Source: Campylobacterota bacterium (lineage in GTDB: Bacteria > Campylobacterota > Campylobacteria > Campylobacterales > Sulfurovaceae). From it: a stretch of DNA of 64,000 nt. Location: NCBI GenBank assembly GCA_003252535.1, contig QKDN01000054.1, forward strand, positions 124,001 through 188,000, given 5' to 3'. Of the stretch, positions 25,042 to 34,148 are shown one piece after another. The notes under the pieces are model-generated. The model had not been told where the DNA came from, did no database searches, and worked only from the letters and a program-made list of their open reading frames with translations. The position numbers were made by a program, and so were the translations under genes. The stretch's first letter is position 1. The number at the start of each line of letters is the position of its first letter.

Positions 25042-26136
25042 TCATAGTTTGCGTCTGAGCTTCGCCACCCTTGCATTGGAGGCCTGGATCGTACCGGGCT
25101 TGATCGTCCCCGAGTTGATGAGCGAGATGACGGTATCTACCAGTTTTTTGGTACTTACCACTGACTTTGGATTGAGCTGGTTGCCGAAGAGGAGGATATC
25201 GTTGCCGGCATTGATGGCGAGACTGAGGGTGGTGGCAAGCCCGTACTTGTGCGCTATCGCACCCATCTGGAGGTCATCGGTGATGGTCACGCCCCTGTAA
25301 TGCATCTGTGCCCGAAGGAAACCGTTGATGGTTTTGGCGGAGAGGGTCGCAGGATAGGCAGGATCAAGATGCCTGTTGAAGACATGGGCGACCATGACCG
25401 TATCGATGTCTGCCTTTTTGAAAAGCTGCTCGTAGGGCTCGAGCTCGTTGGGTGTCCACTGTGAGGTTACATCCACGAATCCTTTGTGGGTATCCCCGGT
25501 AGAGGAGCCGTGGCCGGGGAAGTGTTTGAGCGATGTCAGTACCCCTTTGCGGTGCATGGAATCGATGAATATCTTCGCATAACGGGCGACGGTCTCACCC
25601 TGTGAACCGTAGGAGCGGCCAAGACCGTAGATCACCTTGTTCTTTGGATTAAGAGCCATATCGACTACCGGGGCGAGGTCATAATTGATCCCGACCCCTT
25701 TGAGCTCTGAGGCCATCTTGATATAGGTTGCGGTTGCCGCGCTGTCACTCATTTTCGATACGCTTGCGGCACTCGGGAAGTTGCCGTAGAAGCCATACTT
25801 GTTCTTGAGTCTCTGTACACGGCCCCCTTCCTGGTCCACAGCGATGAGGAGATCGCCGCGGGGGCTGCAAGCCTGGAGCTCTCTGGTAAGCTTGGCAAGC
25901 TGTGCTTTGGAAGCGATGTTCTTGGGTTTGCTGGCATCGGTGGGGTTGAAGTCGAAGAGGATCACCCCAGCCAGGTCGTACTGTCTGATATCGCGGCAGA
26001 TCTGGCTGTCAGAAGGTGCGCTTGTACCATAGAAACCGACCATCAGCATCCTGCCGATCATCTTTTCCATATCAGCTGAAAAAAGTGTAAGCGGAAGCAC
26101 AGCCGCAAGCAGAAGAGCTTTGGAAAATCTGTTCAT
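25042..26136 (-). CDS. Exported GH3 beta-N-acetylhexosaminidase-like protein
   Basis: 364 residues with a signal peptide (SKALLLAAVLPLTLFSA). GH3 catalytic-domain motifs: GVILFDFNPT, LIAVDQEGGRVQRLKNKYG, KHFPGHGSSTGDTHKG (His of the Asp-His acid/base dyad) and ITDDLQMGAI with the nucleophile Asp. That set is characteristic of NagZ-like enzymes that remove N-acetylglucosamine from peptidoglycan fragments, but cytoplasmic NagZ has no signal peptide, so this one probably acts in the periplasm on cell wall or oligosaccharides. It has only the catalytic (beta/alpha)8 domain. Single gene. Confidence 0.92.
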   Translation of the reverse strand: MNRFSKALLLAAVLPLTLFSADMEKMIGRMLMVGFYGTSAPSDSQICRDIRQYDLAGVILFDFNPTDASKPKNIASKAQLAKLTRELQACSPRGDLLIAVDQEGGRVQRLKNKYGFYGNFPSAASVSKMSDSAATATYIKMASELKGVGINYDLAPVVDMALNPKNKVIYGLGRSYGSQGETVARYAKIFIDSMHRKGVLTSLKHFPGHGSSTGDTHKGFVDVTSQWTPNELEPYEQLFKKADIDTVMVAHVFNRHLDPAYPATLSAKTINGFLRAQMHYRGVTITDDLQMGAIAHKYGLATTLSLAINAGNDILLFGNQLNPKSVVSTKKLVDTVISLINSGTIKPGTIQASNARVAKLRRKL

Positions 26137-26280
26137 ATAACAGGCCTTGTATTAAATTCTCTCATTATACTCCAATGAGGCTTATTAGTGCAATCGGCGG
26201 GGAGTGATTTTCCTCCTCTTCACGATTCTCACATAAATTATGGGATATAATGATGACATCTTACACCATAAAGGCAAAAT

Positions 26281-26790
26281 ATGAAAAAGCTATTGATATC
26301 GATATTCCTCTTCACGTCTCTTATCAGCGGTGTTATGGCTGATGATGACAAAATGGCAATGACCACGATCGACGGCAAAAAGATCAACATAACAGGTACC
26401 GAGAACGGTCTGATATTCGACGAGTACAAAGGGAAAATAGTATTTCTGGAGTTCTTCGGTCACAGATGTCCTCCCTGTCTGGCATCGATCGATCATTACA
26501 AGAGACTTCAGGAAAAATACAAGGACAAGCTCGCTATCGTAGCAGTTGAGGTGCAGGGGCTGACAAATGACCAGCTCAAGGCATTCGTAAAGGAGAAAGG
26601 GATCAACTATCCTGCGATCGCACAGGAGAACTCCGGCCAGCTTGTGCCCTATATCAGTATGAGAGCACAGTGGGAGGGGAGTATCCCGTTCCTTGTGATC
26701 CTTGACAAGAAGGGTGAAGTACAGCTTGTACAGGCGGGTATGCTCCCGGAAGATGCCCTCGAAAAAGCTATCCTCGAACTCGCTAAATAA
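26281..26790 (+). CDS. Periplasmic thioredoxin-like (TlpA/ResA-type) protein
   Basis: 169 residues with a signal peptide (KKLLISIFLFTSLISGVMA). The redox motif CPPC lies in FFGHRCPPCLASIDHY. This is a CxxC thioredoxin-fold protein, with 'SIPFLVILDKKGEVQLVQAGM' containing the cis-Pro before strand 4. Members of this group reduce disulfides in the periplasm, e.g. for cytochrome c maturation or catalase/oxidoreductase repair. Its GHRCPPC replaces the WCxxC of thioredoxin. Single gene ahead of the GH114 gene. Confidence 0.85.
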   Translation: MKKLLISIFLFTSLISGVMADDDKMAMTTIDGKKINITGTENGLIFDEYKGKIVFLEFFGHRCPPCLASIDHYKRLQEKYKDKLAIVAVEVQGLTNDQLKAFVKEKGINYPAIAQENSGQLVPYISMRAQWEGSIPFLVILDKKGEVQLVQAGMLPEDALEKAILELAK

Positions 26791-26808
26791 CTATTCCCAG
26801 ACTTACAT

Positions 26809-26825
26809 CCCGCGTCAGGCGCGGG
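26809..26825 (+). terminator. Weak hairpin after the thioredoxin-like gene
   Basis: CCCGCG and CGCGGG pair across TCAGG, 18 bases after the stop. Six base pairs, all G-C, but with no T-tract (AAAGGTGTTCTT follows). A weak terminator or an accidental palindrome. Confidence 0.35.
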
Positions 26826-26837
26826 AAAGGTGTTCTT

Positions 26838-27680
26838 ATGTTCTCCAGAATAACCCCTTTTATACTATCATTCTATCTGCTTGGATGCGGTGGAGGCTCC
26901 CAAAGTCCGGAGTCGGTATCGACAGATGCTTTCGACTCCGGTGTAGAGCCCGTTATCGATGGTGCATGGTACAAACCCGAGCCGGGAGTGTCATGGCAGA
27001 TACAGCTCCAGGGTGAGCTCGATCTCAGTATAGATGCCGCGCTTTACGAGGTCGATCTCTTTGATACGGATGCAGAAGTCATTGCCAAGATGCACCAGGA
27101 CGGTAAACGGGTGCTCTGCTACTTCAATGGTGGAGCCTATGAGGAGTGGAGAGAGGACGAAGGGAGTTTTCCTTCTGAGGCTCTCGGGAAAGATATGGAC
27201 GGCTGGGAGGGTGAGAAATGGCTCGATATCAGGAATAGCGGTCTGATCCCTGTGATGCAAAAACGGCTCGATCTTGCCGTATCCAAAGGGTGTGACGGTG
27301 TCGATCCCGACAATATGGACAGTTACAACAATGATACAGGGTTCCCTCTCACTTATGATGATCAGCTCGGGTATAACAGGTACATAGCGAATGAAGCGAG
27401 GAAAAGGGGTCTTGCAGTGGCGCTCAAGAATGATCTTGAGCAGATCGGTGACCTGGTCGCGTATTTCGACCTTGCGGTCAATGAACAGTGTCACGCGTAT
27501 AATGAGTGTGAAATGCTCCTGCCGTTTATTGATCAGAACAAAGCTGTGCTCAATATCGAATACGACCAGTCCTACATCTCCCAGCCTGCTCCTGTATGCC
27601 AGGAGTCACAGGCTTTGGGTATCGATACACTGATCCTCCCTTATGACCTTGACGGCAGCTGGAGGATCAGCTGCGATTGA
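26838..27680 (+). CDS. GH114 endo-alpha-1,4-polygalactosaminidase-like lipoprotein
   Basis: 280 residues. Residues 1-17 are a lipoprotein signal (ILSFYLLGC), then a spacer. The rest is a GH114 TIM barrel: WQIQLQGELDLS, VLCYFNGGAYEEWR, GWEGEKWLDIRNSGLIPVM, GVDPDNMDSY, ANEARKRGLAVALKNDLEQ, FDLAVNEQCHAYNECE and YDQSY. GH114 enzymes cut alpha-1,4-galactosamine polymers; in bacteria they act in the envelope or on exopolysaccharide such as Pel. The substrate here is not shown. ATG at 26838. Confidence 0.88.
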   Translation: MFSRITPFILSFYLLGCGGGSQSPESVSTDAFDSGVEPVIDGAWYKPEPGVSWQIQLQGELDLSIDAALYEVDLFDTDAEVIAKMHQDGKRVLCYFNGGAYEEWREDEGSFPSEALGKDMDGWEGEKWLDIRNSGLIPVMQKRLDLAVSKGCDGVDPDNMDSYNNDTGFPLTYDDQLGYNRYIANEARKRGLAVALKNDLEQIGDLVAYFDLAVNEQCHAYNECEMLLPFIDQNKAVLNIEYDQSYISQPAPVCQESQALGIDTLILPYDLDGSWRISCD

Positions 27681-28022
27681 TCAGTCTACGAATCTCGGTC
27701 TGGAATTCTTGCAGCGCTGAAGCGCTTTGAAGGATTGATAATCGTTGGGGTAGCGTCCGAAATGCGCTCTTCCGACGCTCTGGCAGGGGACATCGACACG
27801 GGTGCACCCTTTGTATGAGAGAAACTCTTCACCGTCGGCGAACACCCTGACTCTCTTGTCATAACAGACATAGGGGAAGTTGTTTTCATATTTGCTTTTG
27901 AAAGTACCGTGAACGGGTGTGAGGTCTTCTCTGTAACCATCACCCCGTTTGATCTCAACATATTCAGCGTTCAGCGTACCTGCAAGCAGTACTACACAAA
28001 TCGGGACAGCCCATCTCATCAT
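27681..28022 (-). CDS. Exported small hypothetical protein
   Basis: 113 residues from the ATG at 28022 (or 28019); AAGGAG lies just upstream. A signal peptide (RWAVPICVVLLAGTLNA) precedes a mature domain of about 95 residues with four or five Cys (YVCYD, YKGCTR, VPCQSV, RCKNS) and several aromatic residues. I do not recognise the family. The Cys spacing suggests disulfide bonds. Convergent with the GH114 gene, with adjoining stops. Confidence 0.65.
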   Translation of the reverse strand: MMRWAVPICVVLLAGTLNAEYVEIKRGDGYREDLTPVHGTFKSKYENNFPYVCYDKRVRVFADGEEFLSYKGCTRVDVPCQSVGRAHFGRYPNDYQSFKALQRCKNSRPRFVD

Positions 28023-28090
28023 TGCTCCTTTGGATTGGTCTATACCAAACATTATACAGAAGCTAATTTGATTATAGACTTAACCCGCAT

Positions 28091-28630
28091 CTACAGGGAG
28101 ATGGGGAGGGAAGGGTTGAGGGCTTTCGTGCCTTTGGCAATCTCTTTGATGATCTTCTCTGTCGATTTGTCCTTGACGTCGATGATCAGGTCGGCGATCT
28201 CACGGTAGATCGTTTCCCGCTCGTTATAGAGCTTCTTCGCTGCCTGGGGCTTGCTGAAGAGGGGGCGTTTTTTGAGTTTTTTATCGGCATTGTCCGACTT
28301 GACGATACGATCGTATATCCATTCGAAAGGTGCATCGAGGAGTACGACCAGGCCGAGCCCGGAGAGATTATTGACCTTGTAGAATCCGCCGCCGCAGCTG
28401 ATAAGCGTATTGTCGACGTTCGATTCGATCCAGTTCGCAGTCTGCTGTTCGCATGATCTGAAGTATGCTTCGCCATCATTTTCGAAGATCTTTTTGATCT
28501 TGCGGTTCTCTTTGGATTCGATGATGTCATCGGTATCGATATTGAAGATGCGGTACTTTTCGGCAAAAGCCCTTGCCGTAGTCCCTTTGCCTACACCCAT
28601 GAAACCGATGAGAATGATATTGTTCTTCAA
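28091..28630 (-). CDS. aroK: Shikimate kinase
   Basis: Phosphorylates shikimate in aromatic amino acid synthesis. 179 residues. The P-loop is GFMGVGKGTTA (8-18); a shikimate-binding motif DTDD appears at 33-36 (IFNIDTDDII), the SCGGGFYKV loop (about 79-86) carries the GGG, and the lid has KKRPLF. The P-loop has an unusual GKGT where most have GKST/GKTT. Overall length and order match the family. Downstream, in the same direction, lies nothing close. Confidence 0.92.
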   Translation of the reverse strand: MKNNIILIGFMGVGKGTTARAFAEKYRIFNIDTDDIIESKENRKIKKIFENDGEAYFRSCEQQTANWIESNVDNTLISCGGGFYKVNNLSGLGLVVLLDAPFEWIYDRIVKSDNADKKLKKRPLFSKPQAAKKLYNERETIYREIADLIIDVKDKSTEKIIKEIAKGTKALNPSLPISL

Positions 28631-28639
28631 GTTGCCCCT

Positions 28640-28897
28640 TTATACCATATTGTAGCGTGCGATGATCGTTTTGAGTCTTTTGCGAAGGTTTTTGAGTGCT
28701 TCCGTCGCATCCTCACCTTCGGCAATGAGCGACTCGAACTCATCGAACTGTATCTTCGCTATCCAGCCGATACGGTCATGGAGCTTGATCCCTACAAACC
28801 TGACTTCACCGAAGTGTTCTTTTGCCATTTTGTGGATCCTCTCGATCCTCTGTTCAATGGTCTTGGGTTCTTTGTTATTGTTATTATTGAGTGACAT
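28640..28897 (-). CDS. Small conserved hypothetical, HicB-like pattern
   Basis: 85 residues; begins with an Asn-rich tract (LNNNNNKEPK). The segment GWIAKIQFDEFESLIAEGEDATEALKNLRKRLK has the spacing of HicB-type degenerate RNase H folds (strand-Gly/Phe-strand-acidic loop-'DATEAL' helix). No HicA toxin lies nearby, and the upstream region is different. Sits 9 bases before aroK on the same strand, so co-transcribed. The assignment is tentative. Confidence 0.6.
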   Translation of the reverse strand: MSLNNNNNKEPKTIEQRIERIHKMAKEHFGEVRFVGIKLHDRIGWIAKIQFDEFESLIAEGEDATEALKNLRKRLKTIIARYNMV

Positions 28898-28963
28898 ATT
28901 ACTCCTTTTACGTAAAGTTGGAAATTATACCTTAAATAGCCACATTTTGGAATCAAGCATCGG

Positions 28964-29632
28964 CTATGCCAGTACGATGGCAGAGACCGTCATGACGGCA
29001 CTTTCACTTTTGAGGATCATTGGGGTAGCGAGACCTGTGATCTCATCTGCGCCAAAGAGTTTCACCTCGTTTTCGCTGAATCCCCCCTCGCATCCTACCA
29101 CTACACACTCCGGAGGGGAGTAGGTGTCGAGTCTGTTCTCCGAGAAGTGGAGGATGGAGCTCTGCGGATAGCGTTGTTTGAACTCTCTCAGGCTTCCGAT
29201 CGTCTCGAGCTCGATCATCGAACTTCTGCCGCATTGCTGCGAGGAATTGAGCAGTATCTTCTCCAGTCTCTCGATATCGGGTTTGAAGTTCTTTTGCGAG
29301 CGGTCACAGTAGATGAAGGAAATTTTTGCAACTCCAAGTTCATTGAGGGTGGGGAGTACCTTCTCGATATTCTTTGGATCGATAAGGCACCATCCGAGAT
29401 GAAGCTTCCTCCCTGCTTCGATGCCGAGGCTCTCCTGTGAGCGGAGTGTCAGGGTAAGCGAACGCTTGTCGATGGATATGATGGTATAGTGGTAGAGGCT
29501 GTCGTCCCGGAGATGCCGCAGGGCGATACTGTCCCCCTCTTTGTGTCTGCGTACCTTGAAGAGGTAGCGGTGATCGTCCCCTTCGAGAGTGATCGACGGG
29601 ATACCGGCATCCTTATGATAGAGATATTGCAC
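28964..29632 (-). CDS. rsmE: 16S rRNA m3U1498 methyltransferase
   Basis: Methylates U1498 of 16S rRNA. 222 residues from the GTG at 29632 (protein MQYLYHKDAG); GGAG lies upstream. SPOUT-fold C-terminus: VVGCEGGFSENEVKLFG (in place of the common GPEGGFS) and ATPMILKSESAVMTVSAIV. An N-terminal PUA-like region contains DDHRYLFKVRRHKEGDSI. Its start overlaps the end of the membrane protein gene upstream by 20 bases. Confidence 0.93.
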   Translation of the reverse strand: MQYLYHKDAGIPSITLEGDDHRYLFKVRRHKEGDSIALRHLRDDSLYHYTIISIDKRSLTLTLRSQESLGIEAGRKLHLGWCLIDPKNIEKVLPTLNELGVAKISFIYCDRSQKNFKPDIERLEKILLNSSQQCGRSSMIELETIGSLREFKQRYPQSSILHFSENRLDTYSPPECVVVGCEGGFSENEVKLFGADEITGLATPMILKSESAVMTVSAIVLA

Positions 29633-30029
29633 CCTTTTTCTCCATTATCATTAATACGGTCATAGCGGCTATGATAGCGATCTGGGCGGAGACATAGAGG
29701 AGGGATACCGTAGCACCGTTCTCACTGAGCATCCACCTTTGATGCAGTTTTTTGCTTCTGTATGTTTCGAGTGCGATGAGGATGACCAATGCTGCTACCA
29801 TCAGGGTCAGGGAAAGGTTCCATGGATATTCGAGTACCATGAAAGCGACAAGCCCCGAGAATGCCACCATCGTCAGGAATCCGAAGAAGATAAAAAAAGA
29901 TATCCTTGTATAGCGCATCTGTGTAGCTATATGGTGTCTGGCAAAAAAAGGAACCAGCGCGTTGATCACTAGGACTGCAAGAAGTATCTTGATGAGCAGT
30001 GAGTGATACATCAGTATCTCCTGGTGCAT
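29613..30029 (-). CDS. Hypothetical small membrane protein
   Basis: 138 residues from the ATG at 30029, which has AAGGAGA upstream; the longer frame has no better site. Four membrane helices: about 5-24 (LLIKILLAVLVINALVPFF), 41-60, 67-84 and 112-130. No conserved catalytic motif. Overlaps rsmE by 20 bases, so translationally coupled. Similar small four-helix proteins occur beside rsmE in related bacteria, function unknown. Confidence 0.72.
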   Translation of the reverse strand: MHQEILMYHSLLIKILLAVLVINALVPFFARHHIATQMRYTRISFFIFFGFLTMVAFSGLVAFMVLEYPWNLSLTLMVAALVILIALETYRSKKLHQRWMLSENGATVSLLYVSAQIAIIAAMTVLMIMEKKGAISLS

Positions 30030-30106
30030 TGCATCTCCTTTGAGGGATTTTAATAAACTCAATTATACTCAATTTTGATATAATCAACCCAAAAAAGGTT
30101 CATGTT

Positions 30107-31327
30107 ATGGCTATTTCTATTACGGATGTATTTGAATTGATACGAACGCAGATAGGTACGCTCTCCACCGAGATCATACCCATCGAAGAGGGGCTCGGCC
30201 GTATCATTGCCCGCGACTACAGCGCTCTGTACAGTCTGCCCAGATTCGACAACTCCGCAATGGACGGTTATGCTGTCAGACTCGCCGACAGCGGCAAAAG
30301 TGTGCCCGGCGAAAAAGTGATCTATGCAGGGGATGAGGTAAGGTATACCCTCCGGGATGGTGAAGCGATCCGCATCATGACCGGAGCGCCTGTACCGGAA
30401 GGGTGTGAAGCGATCGTGCCTGTCGAGGATACTGTGCAGGAGGGCGGAGTGGTCGTGTTGCCTGCCTCGATCAGACCGAATGCCCATGTCAGGTACAGCG
30501 GTGAGGATATCAGCGAGGGTGCACTTTTCATCTCCGAAGGTGAAGCAGTGAGCGCCTATACGCTCGCTCTCTTCGCCTCACAGGGGATCACCCACATCGA
30601 GGTGACCAGAAAAGTGCGCGTTGCTATACTCGCTACCGGCGATGAGCTCAAGTCACATTTTGAGAGGATCGAATCCCACCAGCTGTACAATTCAAATACA
30701 CCGATGTTCGCCGGCAGGGCGAGGGAGCTCGGGTGCGAAGTGAGAACAGTGAGCAGCGGAGGGGATGACTACCAGACGCTCAAGGAGAGGATCGGGGGGA
30801 TTCTCGATGCCGACCTGATCGTCACCAGTGGCGGAATCAGCGTGGGGGACAAGGATTTCACCAGGGCCTCGTTCGAAGACCTTGGTATGGCGATACTTTG
30901 CAGCGGTATCGATATCAAGCCAGGCAAACCGACGACCATAGGGAAGATCGGGAAGACCGTCGTGGTCAACCTCCCGGGCAATCCGCTCGCAGCAATGGTC
31001 AATTACGAGATGTTCGTCAAGCTCATCATCCTCAGGCTATCGGGTACGTCACGTCCTCATCATGGGATCATTGAGACAAAGATCGCAAAAGACCACAGGC
31101 AAAAGAGCGGGAAATATACCGTGATTCTCGGGAGTTTTGACGGCAAAGGTTTCACACCGCTACCCTCGCAGGCCCCCGGAATGGTCTCACCGCTGATGCA
31201 TGCCGACGGAATGATCGTCACGACTCCGGAAGTGTCGGTGATAGATGAGGGTTCAATAGTGAAAATGATACCGATAAAGATGGGATTGTATAGCGATCAG
31301 GAAGAAGTAATATTTACGGAAGTGTGA
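30107..31327 (+). CDS. moeA: Molybdopterin molybdenumtransferase
   Basis: Inserts molybdate into molybdopterin-AMP to make active cofactor. 406 residues. Typical order of domains: ISITDVFELIRTQIG at the start, SLPRFDNSAMDGYAVR with the conserved Asp-Gly, IMTGAPVPEGCEAIVPVED, then the MoCF-binding core with ATGDEL, YNSNTPMF, SGGISVGDKDF and LPGNPLAAMVNYEMFVK, and a C-terminal small beta domain. Molybdenum-cofactor genes also occur at moaA and modE-modA here. A strong hairpin follows. Confidence 0.96.
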   Translation: MAISITDVFELIRTQIGTLSTEIIPIEEGLGRIIARDYSALYSLPRFDNSAMDGYAVRLADSGKSVPGEKVIYAGDEVRYTLRDGEAIRIMTGAPVPEGCEAIVPVEDTVQEGGVVVLPASIRPNAHVRYSGEDISEGALFISEGEAVSAYTLALFASQGITHIEVTRKVRVAILATGDELKSHFERIESHQLYNSNTPMFAGRARELGCEVRTVSSGGDDYQTLKERIGGILDADLIVTSGGISVGDKDFTRASFEDLGMAILCSGIDIKPGKPTTIGKIGKTVVVNLPGNPLAAMVNYEMFVKLIILRLSGTSRPHHGIIETKIAKDHRQKSGKYTVILGSFDGKGFTPLPSQAPGMVSPLMHADGMIVTTPEVSVIDEGSIVKMIPIKMGLYSDQEEVIFTEV

Positions 31328-31345
31328 TTTGTATCATTGATTAAA

Positions 31346-31375
31346 ACACCGTCCGGGAAGATGCCCGGATGGTGT
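31346..31375 (-). terminator. Bidirectional hairpin between moeA and the lipoprotein gene
   Basis: ACACCGTCCGGG (31346-31357) pairs with CCCGGATGGTGT (31364-31375) around a 6-base loop: twelve base pairs with one G-U. On the minus strand it is followed by TTTTAATC, so it is a good intrinsic terminator for the minus-strand gene. On the plus strand it lies 19 bases after moeA. Confidence 0.75.
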
Positions 31376-31390
31376 AAGGACTACAAGAGA

Positions 31391-32884
31391 TTATCTTCTT
31401 ATAGCTTTGTAATATTCGTCTGCATAGACCTCTTCGTATGCCGGAGCAGTACCTTCACCTGCTTTGATCTCTACATTATCGATCAACCAGCCTCTGAAAC
31501 CGTTGTATAGACCATCGTTTGTCTCAAATGTGAATTTGAGCTGGATAGTCTTGCCGGCAGCATTTGGAAGTGTGATACCTTCCTGCGTGAGCCACATTGG
31601 AGCAGAGTTGAATCCTGTGTTCGAGAATGGGATCGGAGCTCTTACCAGATCACTGACAGGGTCACTGAGCGGGTTGAGTCTGGCGATATTTGTCCATGTA
31701 GAACCACCGTCTGTAGACATGGCAACTGTCATCAGGTCAAAACCATCTTTGTTCGGGTTGACCGATTCGATCTCCCACCATGTATCGAAAGTGAGATGAA
31801 CTGCACCTGTGACACCAGTAAGGCTGATTGCCGGAGAGATAAGTTCACCCGAGTTGTCGTAGTTGCTTGATGTACCGCCGCTCAGAGCGTATGTGTCTGT
31901 CGTCTCATCCATAAAGTTACCGAATGTCGCACCGTCAGCAACATTGCCATTGCCGTACCACATACAGTTACCGCTTGCCGGAGCCGGGATAGCACCATTA
32001 CTTGTGTCATTTGGAGCCAAAGATACGAGGCCATAGGTATAAGCCTGGTTGATACCTGTTACAGATGAGGAGTGGAGATGCCACATATTGTTGTCATTAT
32101 CACCTGAAAGCTTGTTCATTGTCCATCCATTGGTGCCGCTGTCGAATGTTTCGCTATATAGCGCAGTCGAAGTGGTTGCTGTTCCAAGCTGGAAGTTAAG
32201 TCCTGCGACAGAGATGCTCTGGAGTACTTCCTGAACGGTCAGTGATTTAGGCTCATACCCGTCAGCCGATGCAGTGATGGTCAGGCCGTTGCTGAGCGCA
32301 CTGAGAAGGTCGGCGTTGATATTGATCAGAAGCATATAACTGCCGTCAGCCTGTGTCAGAGCCGAAGCAAATGAACCGTTTGTTGCGACACCACCCGATA
32401 CATTCACCTGTGCATAATGGATAGGGCTGCCGGCAGTATCGGTCACTATACCAGAGATAGACGCGATGACTGCACCCTCTATGACATGTACACCGTCAGC
32501 CAGAATCTCGAGCCCTGCCATTACGCTTGCTACTTCGGAGAAGTTGTCAGCTTTGATTGTGATAGTCGCAGTTGTAGAAACGCCGCCAAGAGAGATCTCG
32601 AGAGTGTAGGTACCAGGCTCAAGCCCGTTTTCGATATTGACCGTTCCGTCTGCCCCTACAGTGTATGTGGCTTTTGCCTGTTTGGTGCTGGTCGTACCGC
32701 CGTTCACTGTTACCTGTGCTCCGGCAAGCGGTATGCCTGCAATATCCACGAGTTTGAGAGTTGTTACATCTGTTTGAGTTGTTGTAGTACCATCAGTGGT
32801 TGTACCACCACCGCCGCCTCCACAGCCTACTGCCATGAACGAAAGAAACATAAATGCCAAGCTTTTAATCAAGAACCGTTTCAT
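31391..32884 (-). CDS. Large surface lipoprotein with carboxypeptidase-regulatory-like domains
   Basis: 497 residues. A lipoprotein signal peptide (SLAFMFLSFMAVGC) is followed by a run of six Gly, then a Thr-rich spacer (TTTDGTTTTQTD). Two Ig-like/carboxypeptidase-regulatory-like domains follow: LVDIAGIPLAGAQVTVNGGTTS and GIVTDTAGSPIHYAQVNVSGG, each with the LxGAxV pattern. The C-terminal half (about 235-497) is a beta-rich domain with SETFDSGTNGWTMNKLSGD, MWHLHSS, and LTFDTWWEIESVNPNKDGFDLMTV, resembling MAM/jelly-roll attachment domains. It is probably displayed outside the outer membrane. Single gene, with a hairpin terminator. The 260-base spacer upstream shows nothing but AT-rich promoter-like sequence. 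Confidence 0.78.
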   Translation of the reverse strand: MKRFLIKSLAFMFLSFMAVGCGGGGGGTTTDGTTTTQTDVTTLKLVDIAGIPLAGAQVTVNGGTTSTKQAKATYTVGADGTVNIENGLEPGTYTLEISLGGVSTTATITIKADNFSEVASVMAGLEILADGVHVIEGAVIASISGIVTDTAGSPIHYAQVNVSGGVATNGSFASALTQADGSYMLLININADLLSALSNGLTITASADGYEPKSLTVQEVLQSISVAGLNFQLGTATTSTALYSETFDSGTNGWTMNKLSGDNDNNMWHLHSSSVTGINQAYTYGLVSLAPNDTSNGAIPAPASGNCMWYGNGNVADGATFGNFMDETTDTYALSGGTSSNYDNSGELISPAISLTGVTGAVHLTFDTWWEIESVNPNKDGFDLMTVAMSTDGGSTWTNIARLNPLSDPVSDLVRAPIPFSNTGFNSAPMWLTQEGITLPNAAGKTIQLKFTFETNDGLYNGFRGWLIDNVEIKAGEGTAPAYEEVYADEYYKAIRR

Positions 32885-33144
32885 AACCTACTCCTTAATG
32901 AGATATAGTAAAGAGAGAGACTTTGTCATACTCTTAATCACCATTATACAGCAATTCAATCTTTGAAAAATATTAAAAAGCTGATATTTTGATCAAAAAT
33001 AATGATTGTGTTCAAAAATTAAACTAATACTTTTTAGTATGAATAGAAAGTGATGACTTGAGTGGAAGACTGTGTAAATAAATTAGGCAAAAAGAAAGCG
33101 GACACAGGCGTGCCGCTTTCAGATCATGGTAGGTGTGGGGGGGA

Positions 33145-33666
33145 TTATGCCTGGTAGTTCTTGATAGCTTTTTCAAGGATCTCGATAGCTGCCGCTCTAT
33201 CCTTGAAGCCTGATACTTTGACCCATTTGTTCGGCTCGAGCATCTTGTATGTCTCGAAGAAGTTCTTGATCCTGTCCAGTGTATGTGCCGGGATATCCGC
33301 CAGGTCATTGATGTCTTTGTATGTCGGGTCGATCTTGGTTGCAGGTACAGCGAGGAGCTTTTCGTCGCCGCCGCTCTCGTCCTCAGTCATGAGTACGCCT
33401 ACAAGTCGGCATTTGATGTATGAACCAGCCTGCAATGCATAGTCGCAGAGTACCAGGATATCTGCCGGGTCACCGTCATCTGAAAGGGTGTTGGCTACAA
33501 AACCGTAGTTCGCCGGGTAGTGCATCGCCGAGTAGAGTACTCTGTCCACCTCTACTGCACCTGAATCTTTGTCGATCTCGTATTTGATATTTGAATTGAG
33601 TGGAACCTCAATTATAGCTTTTACCGCATCGGGACACTCGCCGTGACCAATTTTTGAAATATCCAT
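33145..33666 (-). CDS. ppa: Inorganic pyrophosphatase
   Basis: Family I soluble pyrophosphatase; hydrolyses PPi from biosynthetic reactions. 173 residues from the ATG at 33666, which has GGAG 6 bases before it (from the 5' alternative MECT), fitting the usual length. Motifs: FIPGHGE-like KIGHGECPD, IIEVPLNSNIKYEIDKDSG, YPANYGFVANTLSDDGDPADILVL (the metal-binding DGDPxD) and AVPATKIDPTYKDIND. The Cys in CDYALQAGSYIKCR is common in this phylum. Single gene. Confidence 0.96.
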   Translation of the reverse strand: MDISKIGHGECPDAVKAIIEVPLNSNIKYEIDKDSGAVEVDRVLYSAMHYPANYGFVANTLSDDGDPADILVLCDYALQAGSYIKCRLVGVLMTEDESGGDEKLLAVPATKIDPTYKDINDLADIPAHTLDRIKNFFETYKMLEPNKWVKVSGFKDRAAAIEILEKAIKNYQA

Positions 33667-33867
33667 TGTACACTCCATAAAAGTTTGACCGTTCCGCGTC
33701 AGGCTGAGCGGGGGTCTATGGGGCGTATCTTAACATAACTATATTGAGATTTTAGAATAAATGTTAATAATATTTTTATTCTTTAATCCATACTGATTTG
33801 AGAGGGTGTTTTGCCTATTCTCCAAATGAATCGGAAAAAACTGTCCGTTTTGGTAACATCGACAGGT

Positions 33868-34083
33868 CTACTGCCCGGAGCGAAACTGCATCAGCCACTC
33901 TTTGTCCTCTTCGCTGAGCTTGCCGACCTTTTCAAGGAGGCCAGCCCTGATAGAACGCAGGGTATCGATATCGAGGTACTTCAGGAGGGTGGGATCGATA
34001 GTGGGTTCGCTCCGGCCGTAGGATATCAACCCTTCGATCTCTTTGAGCAGGCTCTCCGGGGTCTCGTTGTCGTGGTGGCTCAT
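33868..34083 (-). CDS. Small conserved hypothetical protein
   Basis: 71 residues from the ATG at 34083, with AGAGGACC upstream. Sequence is acidic and helical: ESLLKEIEGLISYGR, TLLKYLDIDTLRSIRAGLLEKVGKLSEEDKEWLMQF. No membrane segment. Small proteins of this pattern are common in Campylobacterota beside other genes, without known function. It is divergent from the peroxiredoxin gene, sharing a 65-base promoter region. Confidence 0.65.
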   Translation of the reverse strand: MSHHDNETPESLLKEIEGLISYGRSEPTIDPTLLKYLDIDTLRSIRAGLLEKVGKLSEEDKEWLMQFRSGQ

Positions 34084-34148
34084 CACGGTCCTCTCTTTAC
34101 TTTTTTGTCATTTTGCTATACTACCAAAAAAACTATCAAGGAGAGACT

